From positions 3,115,909 to 3,179,908 of the forward strand of contig NW_006763292.1 in NCBI RefSeq assembly GCF_000218685.1: a stretch of DNA of 64,000 nucleotides. The letters run 5' to 3'. Below are positions 41,282 to 55,200 of this stretch, piece by piece. The first letter of the stretch is position 1, and the number at the start of each line of letters is the position of its first letter. Source of the stretch: Serpula lacrymans var. lacrymans S7.9 (taxonomy: Eukaryota; Basidiomycota; Agaricomycetes; Boletales; Serpulaceae). The translations under genes were made by a program, and so were the position numbers. The notes beneath the pieces were generated by a model. It had not been told where the DNA came from. It worked only from the letters and a program-made list of their open reading frames with translations, and did not search any database.

Positions 41282-42781
41282 GTGATCTTATGGAGTGCGC
41301 GCGGCAGATTATGAAGGGAGCCATTGAATTGTTAGCGGAAATCCCCGTTGAGGGCGCCGCAACAGGATAACAGTGTTTTGGAGAGTTTTGCATTCCGCTC
41401 AAAGTTTATATCCGTGCCACTAACGTTTTTGAGGGAGACGAAATCTCACGATGAATTGATCTGATGTACATTTTCAATTGATTTATACCGTATCATTTTT
41501 AGGAAAAACAAACTAATTTCATGAATGTACACACCTAAATTCCGATTTTTTCAAAACAGGTTGCAGATAAAACAAATATGATCAAACCCGAGTGCCGGCG
41601 AGTTCAACGGGTAAGTTACCCACCACGACATGATCCAGAAGGCCAGATCAGGTAGAGGAATGGGTCATATGAGTCTCCGCAGCCTTGACTCGCCGTCTAT
41701 GTGAGGTAAACAAGGAGTTATATCGATCGGATTGATATTTCGAGTCACGTCGGTTGTATTAAATACAATGGCAGGCCTAAGTACACAGTGCCTCCAACCG
41801 AATAAACTTAGATATTAAGACACGATCGTTGGGCATGTTCGGATAGTCGCGGGATAGGTCCCTAAGAGGCTTTGAGGAAGCCTGTAAATATGGGCACTGG
41901 TGGCGTCAATTATAGAATTCTTAGAATTCTGAGACAATTTAAATATGATATCTCTCTCACCTTGAACGCGGTGCTCGCATATCATAATTCTCCGAACTGT
42001 GGTACCACTAGATAGCTGGGTGATATCGGTCACAATTGGCAGGATCCAGAGTCACTGAGGCACGACTCGGGTCTAGATAGAATACGAATTACTGGTAGAT
42101 GCTATAGCATATCTTCCCTACTGCCGGCATGAGTATAAGCGACAGAACGAGGCATTCGGTTTCATAGCCAATCGAAAACCGAGTCAGACTCTTGAACGAC
42201 TCGGAAGTTGATTTGGGTGTCAGCTCGCACCGTCGGAGGCTGAAATATCCAAGAAAGGCAAGAAGCACAGCCCCAAATGCCATTTCCGCGATCTAGGATT
42301 GCCGCTTTTAGCCATGTTTACAATGGATTATAATGTTACCAGAACCCATATTTTGGCGGACACTTGCCAGTTGCCAGCATGCTTTCCATGGGTGAAAATC
42401 ACCATGTTGGCCACCCTTTGTCCGGTGGGAAAACTTGCACTGCCCTCCTTACTCGGTCGCCTCCAAACGCACTTTAGCACCGTTTTTTTATTACTCAACG
42501 GTCATCCTCAAACTTGACCTAGGGTCGAGATGGACGATTTACTTTTATCCTGTCTAGCTTCGAAGGATAATCGTAAGGGAGACACTCAAGTAAAAAACGA
42601 TAGAGTATGCAGAACTGCGTCTCGTTGAAACATTTTTCTGACTACTCTCTACTACCTTCAGTCTGGGGCAAGCCGTAGTTCAGGCTCATTGTGTCAAGCT
42701 ATCGCGCCGCGCCACGTGCACAACACTGGCACTTTCACTAAGCTACTGCGTCTCGAAGACACCCATCCTAGCTACCCAAGC
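41282..42781. other. Spacer between F-box genes 2 and 3, no gene supported
   Basis: 1.5 kb with short ORFs only. The minus-strand ORF at 42089-42283 is unrecognised. The N-terminal exon and coiled-coil region expected for a third full-length F-box gene were not found here. Confidence 0.45.
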
Positions 42782-44233
42782 ATGACTGTAAACGCGGTCG
42801 TTCTGTTTTCACCTGTCCGTGGGGTACCAGCGGAAATCATCTCAAATATATTCGAACACTGTATACCAGCTGCAGGAGCGTTGCCACTCATCAGTGATGC
42901 TCCTCTAGTCCTTGGTAGAGTGTGCAGCTTTTGGAGGAAGATTTTGCTGTCTAGTCCTCGCGTATGGACTTCTCTCGCCCTTCATCTTCCATCGGATGTG
43001 CTGGAGTGGATCTCACCACTGAAGAAGCTTACCTCCGTATTACACACTTGGCTCCAACGTTCTGGCCCCCTCTCGTTTTTTCTTAGCGTCGTACATCTTG
43101 TGGACCCTTTCAAGCCTTGCTCAGTGAATGACGCTAGCTTTGAAGCATGTTTTCCGGAGTATCGTTCCTTCTTTTCGGTCATCCGGTCGCATTCTCATCG
43201 CTTCGGTGGCCTTTACTTTTTCATGCCCACTGTGGCATTCAGCCTGTTTAGCATGCTGGCAGGCCGACCACTCCCTCTGTTAGAGTCCATGATTTTTCAT
43301 GCGAGTGACAAGCATAGGATGCCAACTGGTCCGTTCAACCTCCCTCCTATCATCGCTGAACGAAACTCCCCTCGTCTTCGATGCTTTGGGCTGGGCTTGC
43401 CGCTATATCGCATCACAGATATCCGTATTCCATGGCACCAACTGACTCACTTATGTTTATTCAACGCCTTCACCAGTTCTATTACCCCGACGCTAAACGG
43501 TTACCTCCACGTCCTTCGTCAATGCACGAACATTAAATCGTTCATTCTCACCGTCACTAATTATGAACTGAAGCGACCAGCACCCACATTGGAATTGTCT
43601 CTCATCGAAGACCTGCAGCTTCACATACTAGTGGACGGGTGTCGGCTGGGGAGCTTCCTTGATGTGTTGGTGCTTCCAAAGTTGCGTCAGCTATATATAA
43701 GATGTGCGTTTCTTTCGAGAGACCCTCTTGAGCAACAGCACTGTTGGTATCGGCTGGAGCTTGCTTGCCTTCTCCATAGGTCCCGCTGCCAACTCCAGCA
43801 ACTCATCCTCGTCCACGTGCCTATCACAGTGCCTGAGGTCATCACCTGCTGCTCTATCTCTCTTCACCTCAAACGTCTAAGCTACCTGCCAGGGCCTCCG
43901 TCGAGGATAGACACTGAAATCCTTCAGGCCCTCACTCCGTTTCAGGTACAAGCAGACTCGGGGGAGACACGCATGCTTTGTCCGGATCTTCAGAGTATTA
44001 AATTCGGGTTTGGCAAATCATTTTACGGGGAGGCGTTCCTTAAGATGGTGAGAGCGCGCGGTATCCCTTCAAGAAATGTTGCCATGATGAAGCACGTTCA
44101 AGTGGTTCTCTACAAGAGTCTATTCTCCCCTATGTCTCTAAATATCGACGCGTGTATTTCTCAGTACAAGTCTCGTTTGCAGCAAGCACTCCCTAGAGGC
44201 GTAGTAGATATATCATGGGGCGGCCCTGTTTAG
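42782..44233 (+). CDS. F-box-like domain protein, tandem copy 3, N-terminally short
   Basis: 483 residues from ATG 42782 (the frame is open further up to about 42689 without another ATG). It starts right at the F-box-like motif FSPVRGVPAEIISNIFEHC and keeps RVCSFWRKILLSSPRVW, the LRR-like part and the VQVVLYKS...DISW end. Relative to copies 1 and 2 it lacks the short first exon and about 100 residues of coiled coil, and may be a decaying copy or use an unseen upstream exon (a TTCAG acceptor at about 42662 is possible). Confidence 0.75.
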   Translation: MTVNAVVLFSPVRGVPAEIISNIFEHCIPAAGALPLISDAPLVLGRVCSFWRKILLSSPRVWTSLALHLPSDVLEWISPLKKLTSVLHTWLQRSGPLSFFLSVVHLVDPFKPCSVNDASFEACFPEYRSFFSVIRSHSHRFGGLYFFMPTVAFSLFSMLAGRPLPLLESMIFHASDKHRMPTGPFNLPPIIAERNSPRLRCFGLGLPLYRITDIRIPWHQLTHLCLFNAFTSSITPTLNGYLHVLRQCTNIKSFILTVTNYELKRPAPTLELSLIEDLQLHILVDGCRLGSFLDVLVLPKLRQLYIRCAFLSRDPLEQQHCWYRLELACLLHRSRCQLQQLILVHVPITVPEVITCCSISLHLKRLSYLPGPPSRIDTEILQALTPFQVQADSGETRMLCPDLQSIKFGFGKSFYGEAFLKMVRARGIPSRNVAMMKHVQVVLYKSLFSPMSLNIDACISQYKSRLQQALPRGVVDISWGGPV

Positions 44234-44495
44234 TCTTATGCGGATCATATTGCATGTTTCCAGAAACACGACATAAGAGGAAAGGAGTGCAAATCCATCA
44301 GACGATTTCATTTGGGCCTTGAGAACGAGAACGACGATATTATTGGCAGTGAACATGATCATGATATTCTCCAACCGGACATACTCTTGAAATTAGTTTA
44401 AGATAGGTATCCTAAGATCAACTAATACATGTGTTATACTTCTTAAATAAAGCACTCTTTGACAACACAAGAAATAAATAACATTCAGATACATC

Positions 44496-47172
44496 TTATA
44501 ACGACCTATTGTGTAACAACGCCTCCTGTGCCGCATGTGTGCGAAGGTGCAATGAGTTCTGAAGAGGACGTCAAACTTGCTCACAAGACTAAGGGCAACA
44601 TCACGTACCTCTAAACTATACTTTCCTTTTCTTCCGGATAAGACCTCAAGTGGTTTACCTGGATCACGTATCCCATGAGGCTAAACGGTTAAAAGAATAT
44701 ACAGCAAGGACGCACCAGAAAGAATAAGGTCAAACTGTGTTCGCGCCCCATCAATGTCGCCTGAACGAGCCAGCAGTCTTCCGTACTCAAAGTCTGACAA
44801 GGGAAAGTGTCATAAAGAGAATAAACAAAGTCATAGTTGGACATACGAGCGTGATAAATTAGGTGGTGATCGAGTTCAACCTTGTGGCCATTACTGAAGA
44901 CCGACTCGAGAGCCGCTACTGCACGTATCCGTGCATTTTCAGTGGATATACCAGCCTCTTCGCGAGGATCGAGTACTGCATCAGGATCCTTGAGTGCATG
45001 TAACAATCAGTACCTAGCCACGTAGCCATGCAACATAATGGGGCAAACCCACGCACAGGATATGCCACATATCGTAAGCACACACCCTCCAAAAATCGCG
45101 CCAGGCACAAGTCATCCCAGTAACCATGTCCTTGTTCGTATTTGGCGGGCGCTTTCTCGTGTTCCTTGAGTTTCAGCAGCAGCTTCTCGATTTCAGGCAA
45201 CATCTTCGAAATAATGACTTTTTTCGGTGCGTGCGAAATTGCCTGGAATACATATGCCAGCTCAAGAGCTGGCAGTGCAAGTCGGCCGCCTTGCTGTTGG
45301 AACTTGCGAGCTTTACGTGCGACGAATTTCTGGCGCGAAAGCGATAAAGGTATTAATACTTGTGATACGTCGGAAGCGAAAAGGCCTCACCTCCAGAGGG
45401 ATGGACTTTCCTGCAATCTTTTGTCGTAATCCAGGTACCCTACACATATGCTTAGTAGCCTCTTGCTGTTCTCCCAGGGCTACTAAACAAGCCGCCATGC
45501 CGTAAGTATAACAAGCTTTGGACCACTATGCAAACGTCCTCATTTAGTATGTCAGGGGGTGATGTACAAAGATTACTGACAGTAGCTTCCGCTTCAAGGT
45601 CACGCCAGCATGTGAGAGACGCTCTGACATCCCATAGAGAAAAATTGGACACTGCGATCTCCCACCATGATATATGGTAAAGATTGCGATACTGCGATTG
45701 TGATTGCGTAGCCTTAGTATAGTATTCTATAGCACGACTAGGCTGACTCCGACAAAGAGCCAAACGACCTGCGCCGAACAAGAAGAAGACACCTAGATGA
45801 ATAGGTGGTAAGAATACTGCAGATGATATTCAACAAAGAATGTCACCATTAGAGTATCGCTTCAAATTCCAGTCCAGGATTTTCTGTGCCATCATGATGT
45901 CCACTCCATCAAAGGTAAAACTGGATAGCACGAGGTGGAAGATCAAAAGACACATATCACATATCGATCTGCGCACGCCTTCTCCCTCTATAACACGCAT
46001 CAACCGCGTGTAAAGCTATACTCTAATAATGACTTACCCCAACTAACGCTAGGGGTCGATGAGTCTTTAGTCCATCCTCCAGCCCTTTGCAGCACTTCTA
46101 AGCCGAGATGACGATCGCCTTTGTATCCAAAGAGCTCTACAAGCGTAAGCAGCTTCCCTGGCATCATGCTAAGGATCAGATTTGACATCCCAAGACCGAG
46201 GTATACCCCCGAGCGGAAGTCTGCATCGATCGATTTGTCTTCAGAACCCTCTCCTCGTGCTTGAGCCTCGGCGTCGACAGCATCAAGAAATTTCCCCAGC
46301 TGGCGATATATATTCATAGTGGTCCGCATGTTCAATCTGAAACGTCTATTTGAAAAAGGCCTTGGCATGAGAGATCGAGATACTCACACTTCTTTAATGA
46401 ATGCTAGCCAGTCTCCAGAGTATACAACACCCAACAGAGACTTGAGGTAAAGTCTGTCTCAATACATCAAGTAATGGAGATGATACTCACCTTCTCAAAT
46501 AGACTCTCGGCGTACACCAACTCAGCGTGCCGTTCCACAGGTGTCATGTCCTTAATCCACCCGACTCCAGAAGTATTCAAGGAACTGACTACATATCCCG
46601 CAAGTCGTGTTGTCAGAGACGCTTGGCGTTTGCGGTGTTGACTAGCTACAGCGTTGCCGTGCCTTGTGTGCCCTATCGCGGCTAACAAATCCTGTGAACA
46701 TATGTGGGTTGTGAATGATACTGTAGTAGAAATTTGTGCAAACCTTGTCCTCGAAAGACATAAGACCTTTTACACACTGAATGAGGCCATAACCTGTTGC
46801 AAAGTACATGCGCTTCCTAGCATAATGTTCAACTATCGACATACTTCCTCAAATACAAGGTGGTTACTTTGTAGGATCACTTTGGTGACAATAATCCTCG
46901 GATTCTACCATCCTTGAGTGAAGGAACTCATGCAGAGCATAGCTGATGCCGGGTATGTCCAAGAGCGCTTCTTCAGGCGTATATGGTTCCTTGACAGGAG
47001 GAGGGGCAAAAGTTGATGATAAGGCGGCGACAGAAGAGATATCTGTGTTGGGAGTATCGAATGCAAGTAAACCGCCTGGCGCATGTCCGTTGCTGGAGCC
47101 GTCTGGTGTTACATATGAATCTGACATGCTGTCGTTGCGAGACGCAGGTAAGCTTTGCTCGACGCTCTGCAT
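44496..47172 (-). CDS. IML2: IML2-type TPR protein (DUF3808), 13 exons
   Basis: Minus-strand exons 47172-46868, 46816-46744, 46691-46491, 46440-46388, 46336-46038, 45987-45847, 45792-45581, 45525-45391, 45329-45057, 44988-44847, 44793-44716, 44658-44609 and 44558-44496 (TAA). All phases fit and total 675 codons. Family hallmarks in order: EEALLDIPGISYALHEFLHS, YFATGYGLIQCVKGLMSFED, VVYSGDWLAFIKEV, RSGVYLGLGMSNLILSMMPG, FFLFGAGRLALCRSQPSRAI, and a C-terminal TPR end with GRLLARSGDIDGARTQFDLI. Yeast Iml2 is a mitochondria/lipid-droplet-associated factor in clearing protein inclusions, and animal TTC39 proteins are relatives. The N-terminal ~60 residues are Ser/Pro-rich and variable. One donor (GTCAGT after exon 7) is unusual. 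Confidence 0.88.
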
Positions 47173-47771
47173 GGAATAAATGTCTACGGTATGTCGGATG
47201 ATTGCAAAGCAAGAAAGAGCAAGTGCAGAGAAGGGGGAGAGGTTATGCGCCCTTGGAGAGGAAATGGCTAGATGGAATGTGGGGTCGTCTGTGTCGCAAT
47301 ATGACCCTATTGTAACCGAACCAAGCGAGAGCAGGTTGCAGCGGGGCTTGCAGCTGGACCGTGCAGACCTGTGCTCTATGAAATTTCACTGGCTGAGCTC
47401 ACCCTGCACAGTCAGCGCGTTGCAACGGGCGCTATTGGCCGGCTATAGCTCTTACACCGTGCCCATCAGAGTCTCGACGACATGACCAACGACAATCATG
47501 CCAAAAAAGCTTGGAAAACCTCAGGTAGTGCTCTTGAATCGCAATGGCATCTGTGTATAAGAAGGAGATCATGTTCACATTCCATATGATCATAATTTTG
47601 AAGGGAGGAAACATATTCCGTGATCATCATATCATAATTTTCGATACATGAAGGTGTCGGCCTATCCGTAGTGAGCCAGTCATTAATTCTGTGTTATTAC
47701 CCATCTCATACTGTACATTAGCACATCATGCAATGCTTATAATATCCAAAGCCGGAAGTCCGATGTTACAA
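47173..47771. other. Intergenic between the MYND gene and IML2
   Basis: 600 bp; contains the presumed promoter of IML2 (minus strand) and the 3' region of the MYND gene. A plus-strand ORF (47180-47485) is not supported by any motif. Confidence 0.5.
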
Positions 47772-49275
47772 TTAAAACGGTTGCTCTGCCAATACCTCTG
47801 ATATTTTTACCACCAACTCGTACCTGTTTTTCAATTCTGCTGCAAAGTAGGCCTTGATCCCATTGATGCCCTTAGCTCGTACAACTTTCACTATCTTTTC
47901 GTAGTTCCCTCTATTTTCGGCTTGACGAATGTTGCATATGAAATCCTTTTTTTTGTTGTACACGAGTAAGTCGCCCACATCTGGGCCTGTCAGGATGAGC
48001 GCTGATACCAAAGGGACCTGAACCTTGACTACAAGACTCTTGTTGGGCTCGTGATCACTCAGATCCTTCGTGAGTGGCCGATGTCGGCGTTCTGAGGCAG
48101 AATATTCCGGTATACCTAACGCCTGTCGGGCGAAATCAGCCCGAGAGAACACTGTACTATACGATTGGTAGTCCGGCCTGAGTGTCACGACATTCGGAGC
48201 GGAGAAGGGCTGGCATTTGGATTTGTGGTTCTGCCAGTCAGCACCTAAAATAAATTCTCCGTGATCAGAAAATGTACTTACTTACAAGGACGGTACAAAA
48301 TTAACCACTTACGTTGACATTCAGTTGAACAATACCGCACCGTATGGCAGTTTGAACACTGTTTTATCCTACCCTCCGCCTTTTTGGAACATCCCTCACA
48401 CCGCTTATCATCCAATGGCGCATCTTCTCCCATTCTCTTCCTCTCCCATCTTCTCACAGTAGCGGTGACTTGTGGTCCAAAGTGTACAAAAATCGATCGC
48501 ACGGGGTCTCCATTCACATCAACAATGTCCAAGTTGGTGCCATATTTCATTAACAAGTCAACGAGAGTGATATTGTTCGAACGAAACGGTGCAAAAATAG
48601 GGATCTCGCCATAGCGGTTTCGATAATTCGGGTCGGCACCCTCTTGCAGTAGCACGCGTGCGAGAGTAGGCTGGGGAGAAGATGAAGCACAAGAGTGATG
48701 TAAGGCTGTGTAGCCCATGCTATCGGGAACATCGGGTGGTGCACCTTGCTGAAGTAGGTGTCTCAAAGTCGTAAGGTGCTGAAGCGAATCCTTCGTCCCA
48801 CCGTTGATCCGCTGCGCGCCGAGAACGACTAACGATGCATAACCGATTTTAATTGGAGTCTCTGTTCCAACAAGATCTGGAGCAGACCCAGTAGATATTC
48901 CCTGGAATACAAGTTAAGACCGCCGAACGGGAAATAGGAAGAGGTGGGCTATACTTGTTTTACTACGTCGAGAATCCCAATGAAGCACGCGAGTGCAAAT
49001 TTAGACAAGAGTTGCGGCTTCAAGTCCAAATGTTCTACTCGGATGCGAGTTTAAGATATTGGCTGCGAACATGTAGAACCCCTTACCTTTCTCATAAACG
49101 ATTCTTAACCCCTTTCCGTCCTTGGCGCCACCGATGCTCTCGGGATGATCAAGAAGATCGAGCATATCTTTCGGAGACATGTACCCACTGCTACCTTGAT
49201 ATACTTGGTTAATGTATGGAGATGATGTATGGAGATGAAACCAATGTCATGAAGCACACCTGGATTTGTGCTCAT
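47772..49275 (-). CDS. Ankyrin-repeat and MYND zinc-finger protein, 5 exons
   Basis: Minus-strand exons 49275-49260, 49194-49087, 49037-48955, 48901-48313 and 48244-47772, 423 codons with stop. The N-terminus (YMSPKDMLDLLDHPESIG) is followed by two to three ankyrin units (GYTALHHSCAS, GADPNYRNRYGEIPIFAPF, KYGTNLDIVDVNGDP) and a full MYND finger with the C2-C2-C2-HC set (CEGCSKK...CSNCHTVRYCSTEC...HKSKC) that spans the last intron. The C-terminal 120 residues are unassigned. MYND fingers bind proline-rich peptides in partner proteins; such ankyrin-MYND genes are numerous in mushrooms and most have no assigned role. The 16-nt first exon is the least sure part. Confidence 0.85.
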
Positions 49276-52200
49276 TTTGACGCTATAATACTATGAACGA
49301 CAAATATTTCTCTTTGATCGGTGTTGGCGTGTTTCAACGTCTCCTTTCGAGCTTTCTTGACCAACTGGAAGACTCACTCGAACGGCTCTGATTGGGGTGA
49401 AAATGATAATAAGATTCCAGAAATGAGGTATACAACAAGATACTTTACAGTTTATTATTATACCCAGTAAATGTCCTGCAGCCTGCGTTGAGCAGGTTGA
49501 AGAAAGACTGCACTTTAAGCTAGTTCAAAATGGCTGAATATACTGCGAGGCTGATTGTAATTCGGGTGGGAATAGAGCGAGACTCGGCCATAATGATGGA
49601 TCACCGAATAGGGCTTTCCCGGCTTAATCCGGCGTTGCAAAATTTGTCACAATGATACGTCAGGAAAACACAAACAACGTTCATATTTGCTTATACCGAA
49701 AGCATGAACACACTACAAGCTTGGTCGAGAAACTTACTTCCCAAGCAAAGATCACATAAACCGCGCCTCTTTGAATGCGATGGTTGGTTACCTATATCGG
49801 ACCCCAAGCCCAACAAGGCTATCTGGAGATAATGAAGCAGGATACCACGAAGGCCGGAAACCCAACCAGCTAGCTAGCATCCAGATAAGAAATTAGGCTT
49901 TCGGACAGCCGAGCTCAAGCCTTGAAGTTAATGCGGCCTCGCTATAGGGGTACCGAATTATGCAAAAGCCGGATTCAGATTTTGCAACCACGATCGTACG
50001 GGCCCTAACAAGCGTCAGCTTAGCGGCGAGTAAACGAGCCTATCACTTATATTTACGTGCGGCTGCAATGACATTGGGCTCCAAATGGGCGTAGATATCT
50101 AGTCGTGACTAGAAAGCAGGAATATTCCTGAACTTGGCAGTGGCGTTGGATAAATATTGTCGGGGTAAGTTCAGAGGCTCCTTTCATACTACCATACGGT
50201 GCTCCGTTAGATTGCTCATTTGATGTTTCCCTGTCGCGCCAGTATGATTATCCTGTTTTATGAAAGCGAAAAGATACAAATATGAAATGACTACCTGTGC
50301 TGTCGCGAGGGTCGCCACAAGCTTGAAATCATTTTAGGGGCCTAACTGTGGTACTACGAGTGTACCCGCGCACCTTCCACGCCATATTTGTCAACGTTAA
50401 ACAAAAAGAGCGCGCGAGTACTACGGTAGAGTTTGATGTTGATGGACAGGACGGGCAGCAATATTACCGTAGTCAACTGACCAGTGTTGCCGTCGGTCTC
50501 ATCGCTTCGTGACGGTGTAAAAACGTGAAACTGCGCTGTCAATGTCAAACGACGGTGTGTCAAGCCTAGGAACGAATACAGATACTCAGTTAATCGACAG
50601 AATACACGCATGGCCACTCAGAATACTTTTGCCCCAGCATCATAAACTGTCCTGATTCACATAGCTTTCTCGACGAGTACACGATAGAAGGGAACTCTCG
50701 AACATTTTCTAGGGTACGAACCTCATTATTCCGCCTCTTCCTGCACCCGTGCCGTCCTAGAGAAACTTCTGATCGTTGTCCAGGGGTGATCTGGAACACT
50801 GTAATACCGTGCCCTACTTTTACTTTACTACTACATTTCCACGGGGAAAACCGTTCAGCGTGGAGAAATTTGTTGGTCATACCTCAAAAGAACTTTCTAT
50901 GAAACTGCTATTCCACATTGAGTCGATGCTTCACCGAGTCTGATAGAACTTTTCGAATCCCGGACATCCGCTACGTTCCCCGCATCGTCGGAGGCAATCC
51001 CAGTCAGGTGAGTGAGTGCGAGTGCCAATTCAGTCACACTGCCTGTGGTGATTTCCTTGCTTATCACCTACTCGCAAGAACTGGAGCCCATCACCTCCGA
51101 CTCCTCTCTAAGAAGTTGTATCTCCTTCGGACGGCGAGTTTTAATAGTGCTTTTTATTCTTGTCGCAAGAGCATGAGGTGCTATTATAGGCTCATTGGTG
51201 AGCTACAATTATCATCAAGTTATTTTTGTCGTTCCTGATAGCCTTGATTCACCTGTCAGGTTCTTCTCCCTGAAGCTATTACGATCTCGCGGTTTTAACG
51301 CCTCCACGGTGGTTTCGAAAAGGGAACAAACACACATGCCTCCCAACACCCGTCGTCTCAGGGAGTAATCATTTTGGATTGTCCGTAAAAATTTTGAAGC
51401 GGCACAGCATCGAAGCTCTTAAGGACCTTTTTTCTCAGTGTTGAACGGTGGTCGACCAACATTCTTGCTGTCAGACGTGTATTTTTACTACAGTCAAAGC
51501 TGTCGGGTGAAGTAATAGTACGTATCGTACACTCGTAGTCACACGCCCATAATCCTATGTTGTCAGGCACGCTATCCTGGGGGAGATTCGACCTCATTGA
51601 ATGCATATATTATAAAAATCTCCAAAGAAAAGTAGTTGTTCGTTCACTTGTTCTTAGAGGCCGCCATCACTGAATATATCTTTCATCCGCCCCCAACCTT
51701 TGGACGTGACCCTTGAAATTCTAATGTGTCCCAGGCACACGTACACGGGACAACTTCGTCAATATCTGTGTAGCTCATATGACCGCGACTTATATCCCAG
51801 GATGGAAGGTGAATAGCAATTACAATGACTGTTAAATCAGTCTTGTGAGCTCGTCTGATCGGGATATGTGCCTTGAGCCACGTTTGGTGAACCGTATCGT
51901 GTGCATGTGGCTTGAATCGTTATCTTAAACAGGGTATGTTTGGCAGAATAATTCGCTTTTCTTACAACGTCAAAATCCAGCAATCAGTCATCTCGGAATA
52001 TTCAAACACCGCGGCATACACGTGTACACTGCGCGATTGAATTAACTCGGGGAAACAAGTCCTCCACGGTCGAGAGACGAGCGAATATTGTTATTCTGGA
52101 AGAAAAAAAAGATGAAGATAGTAAACAAGCGCGCAGTCTATAGCAATGCTCTGGCAATGTAGAGAAAAGTATATTTATATACACGATACGCGACACAGAA

Positions 52201-55200
52201 ATAAGCAGCGGAACCAAATTTATCACGGCTTCGACTATCGGCATAATGCTTCCATTATCGAACGGCTCTCGGACCAAGTAACAAAACCTTCGATGATGGA
52301 TGAGTTGTTCTCGTTAATTCGTAGGCGAGGTGACTTTCTAGGTCGAGCTGACCTCACTAAGCTGATTTTCTGATGGCCCCAAGCGAGCGTAGCGGGGCGG
52401 AGGGCATGCCACTACATGACAGGCGGCGGTAGTAACTTTGCACTGATAAAGCCGCCTCTGCGTCAATCTCTGCTGGTCAGTTAATCGGCGCTGAGAGTCA
52501 ATTAAACCTACAACGGTTTGGCAATCAGATGATATATAAGTTTTAGCAGACAAAAAGAAGATAGAAGTGGCGTAGATATATAACCTGACGAGTTGATAAC
52601 AATCACAACAGTGAGATGCGGTCGAGACATGTGGACATCGCATTAGATTAGGTCGAGTAATCCGCCGAAAGTATAGTGACCGGTGATATGAGGCTGCGGG
52701 AATAAGTTAGTACCGGGAGATAATGAGGACGTCAAAAGTGAGCATACGACGTACCGCTTTCGAGAGGGAGAGAACCGTGTTCGTCTCGGACTTTGGATGA
52801 CAGGTCATAAACGATATCACGGTCATGTGGACGTATCACGGATGAGCTTCAATAAATTTGAATATATCTGGCAGTGATGTATTGTGTGTTGTCAGCATCG
52901 TACGACGTTATGTGATCAAATGCACAAGCGCTCAATCAGCAGGCCCGGTAGGGTCCGGAGGACCGCAGCAACGTCTGGAGTCCAAGGCCCAGCGTACACA
53001 CCATCGTCAATGCCCAACATAATCGTATGCCGTATAAAAGATTGGGTCCGTCCGCATCATCCGGGAGCACAGAGTTCCATGTAAAGTGGGTCAGGTTCCT
53101 TAGGGGCCGGGGCGGGTGAAAAATAACCAGGTTACTGTAAGATTCAATCACGATTGAGGTGGTGGCGAGGACCGGTCAAATGTCAAATTCGCCGTTGGTA
53201 TTTGGGAATGAGAGGGTTCAGTCGGGTATGCGGTGATAAGTATCGAGTCTCAGGTGCGTTTGAGTACCAATTATGTATGGAATCCTAGATGCGGCCATCT
53301 GAATGTCATCCATATAACATGAGGAAATGCTAGGCGACACCAATTGCGCTGCTCGACAAAGAGAACCTGGAAAACGAGTCAGAACGTAGATGTGACATGT
53401 TTGAAATAAATGCGATCAGCGTTGGACGCCATCGGAAGAGTGATGAACACGTACGTAAAAAAGGAAAGAAAAAGGATGGCTGCCATGAGTTTTGTACGCG
53501 CCAGGGCTAAGAAAGCCGTGTGGCTGTAGAATGATATCCATATTGCTGAGAGCTAGCGATATGGTCAAGTGTGTTCTGCATGTCTGTGAGGCATGATGGA
53601 CGTATGGACGTGTGGTGCGACTTGCCAAATGTTTGCTCAAAGTTCGTCTGTATCCTTGAAACTCCGAAGCGACGGCAACAAGCGAGAAGAGTGAGTTTGC
53701 AGTCACTGGAAAGCAGGAACAGCTTAGTACACTCAGAACGTAAGTCATCTACCCTTTTCTGACCCCGGCTGAGCTCGTTTGTATCTTTTTCCTCGCAATA
53801 GCAAATGCCAGTAATCGTCTTTACGACATGTCATCCCCACAATCTTCGCCAGCAGACTGTTGTCAAAGGCCCATGAGGGTGCGTTGTGTTCCCAATTTCG
53901 TATTTTGCGGAGAAACATCGATGCCTGGGCCGTACTGTACCCGCAAGATACTCGTGAAAACAACCATGACTGCTTTCCGGATCCTCGTGCTGAATAGTTT
54001 AATTTTATCTTCTCTATTGCTGCGAGCCGGATAGTGCGGTAAATGGACGCCCGTGACGCGTCTCTTTTCTTCCAACTCGGTCTGTAATCAACGTGCCTAT
54101 GTTGAAAAAGGAAATCCATCGTCTGATCAGTGAGTCTGATGCTGGTCGGCCCATCTCCAGTTTCATACAGGGTCGTGAGCTACTTACGTTCAAGGGCTCC
54201 CGTAGACATATTGTTCTAGAAGCAGCTTCCGTTACTCTTGCCCACAGCTTCCCGTCCGCATTCACTCGAATGATAGATGGTGAGTGAAGCTCAAGCCTGG
54301 GCCGTAACCTCCGTTGGGCCCAAAATACACTTACGATACAGATCCTGGATCACTATTCTGGACTAGCCTCTAGACTAAGATCTGTCGTGGTACAATCGGA
54401 TCGAGCAAATTGTACTCAACTCAATTCTTGAGGTACAACTTGAAGCCTTGGGCCATCACCCAAAGCAATCATCAAGCTAAACTCATCGGCTTTCGAAGGT
54501 AAGCTAATCGCACGCGTGGTGAACACGGCTTACTTATTTCTTGATTTATCGTGTCAGTCTTAGATAGCCTCCTTTCTGTACGCGGGAAATTGGACAGAGG
54601 AGCGCTATCGTACAGCCTCACGACTATCCTTGCGGTGCCGGGTAGAATGTTCTTCGGTGGAAGAATCCCAATGCAGAGTGCAGATTTTGTGTTCTCGGCC
54701 TGCATCAATGAATCTTCCCATAATCATTTGCGCAGCACAGCTCCCCTCCGACGTGGCGACGTCTTATTCTTCTGCAGAGGAGTAATTCTTGATCAGGGCG
54801 TCATTAAGTGACAAAGCCTGCCAAAATGTTACACTACTTGCCAAGGACATCCATATTCTCCCAAGCTTTTTGCTAAGTAGAGCTAATAGCTCTTTGCTCA
54901 CTGGTGTACGAGTACTTTGGGGATGTCATGCGTTTCGGGATACCATTGCAACCGATGACTCGGGATGTTATGCCGGAGCTTCTTTATCAGGAGGCTATGT
55001 TTTACGGTCATTACTGTGTCGTGTGGTGGTAAGCTGTCCATTGACGTGGACCCAAACTGTCAGTTATCTTGACAATGTTCATGTAGTAGCATGAGCTACT
55101 AAGCTCTGATCCATCGCAAGTTTGTCAACAATGCCCCTGTGTCGATTTTACTGGATATAGAAAGGTGTGCTTATAGTCAAATCCCGTCAACTTCTATGAC

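Noticed and set aside
47180..47485. 101-codon ORF upstream of IML2
   Set aside because: Lies in the promoter side of IML2, no motif, no splice partner.
50918..51238. 106-codon ORF with an internal GTGAGT
   Set aside because: No recognisable domain and no downstream exon that keeps the frame.
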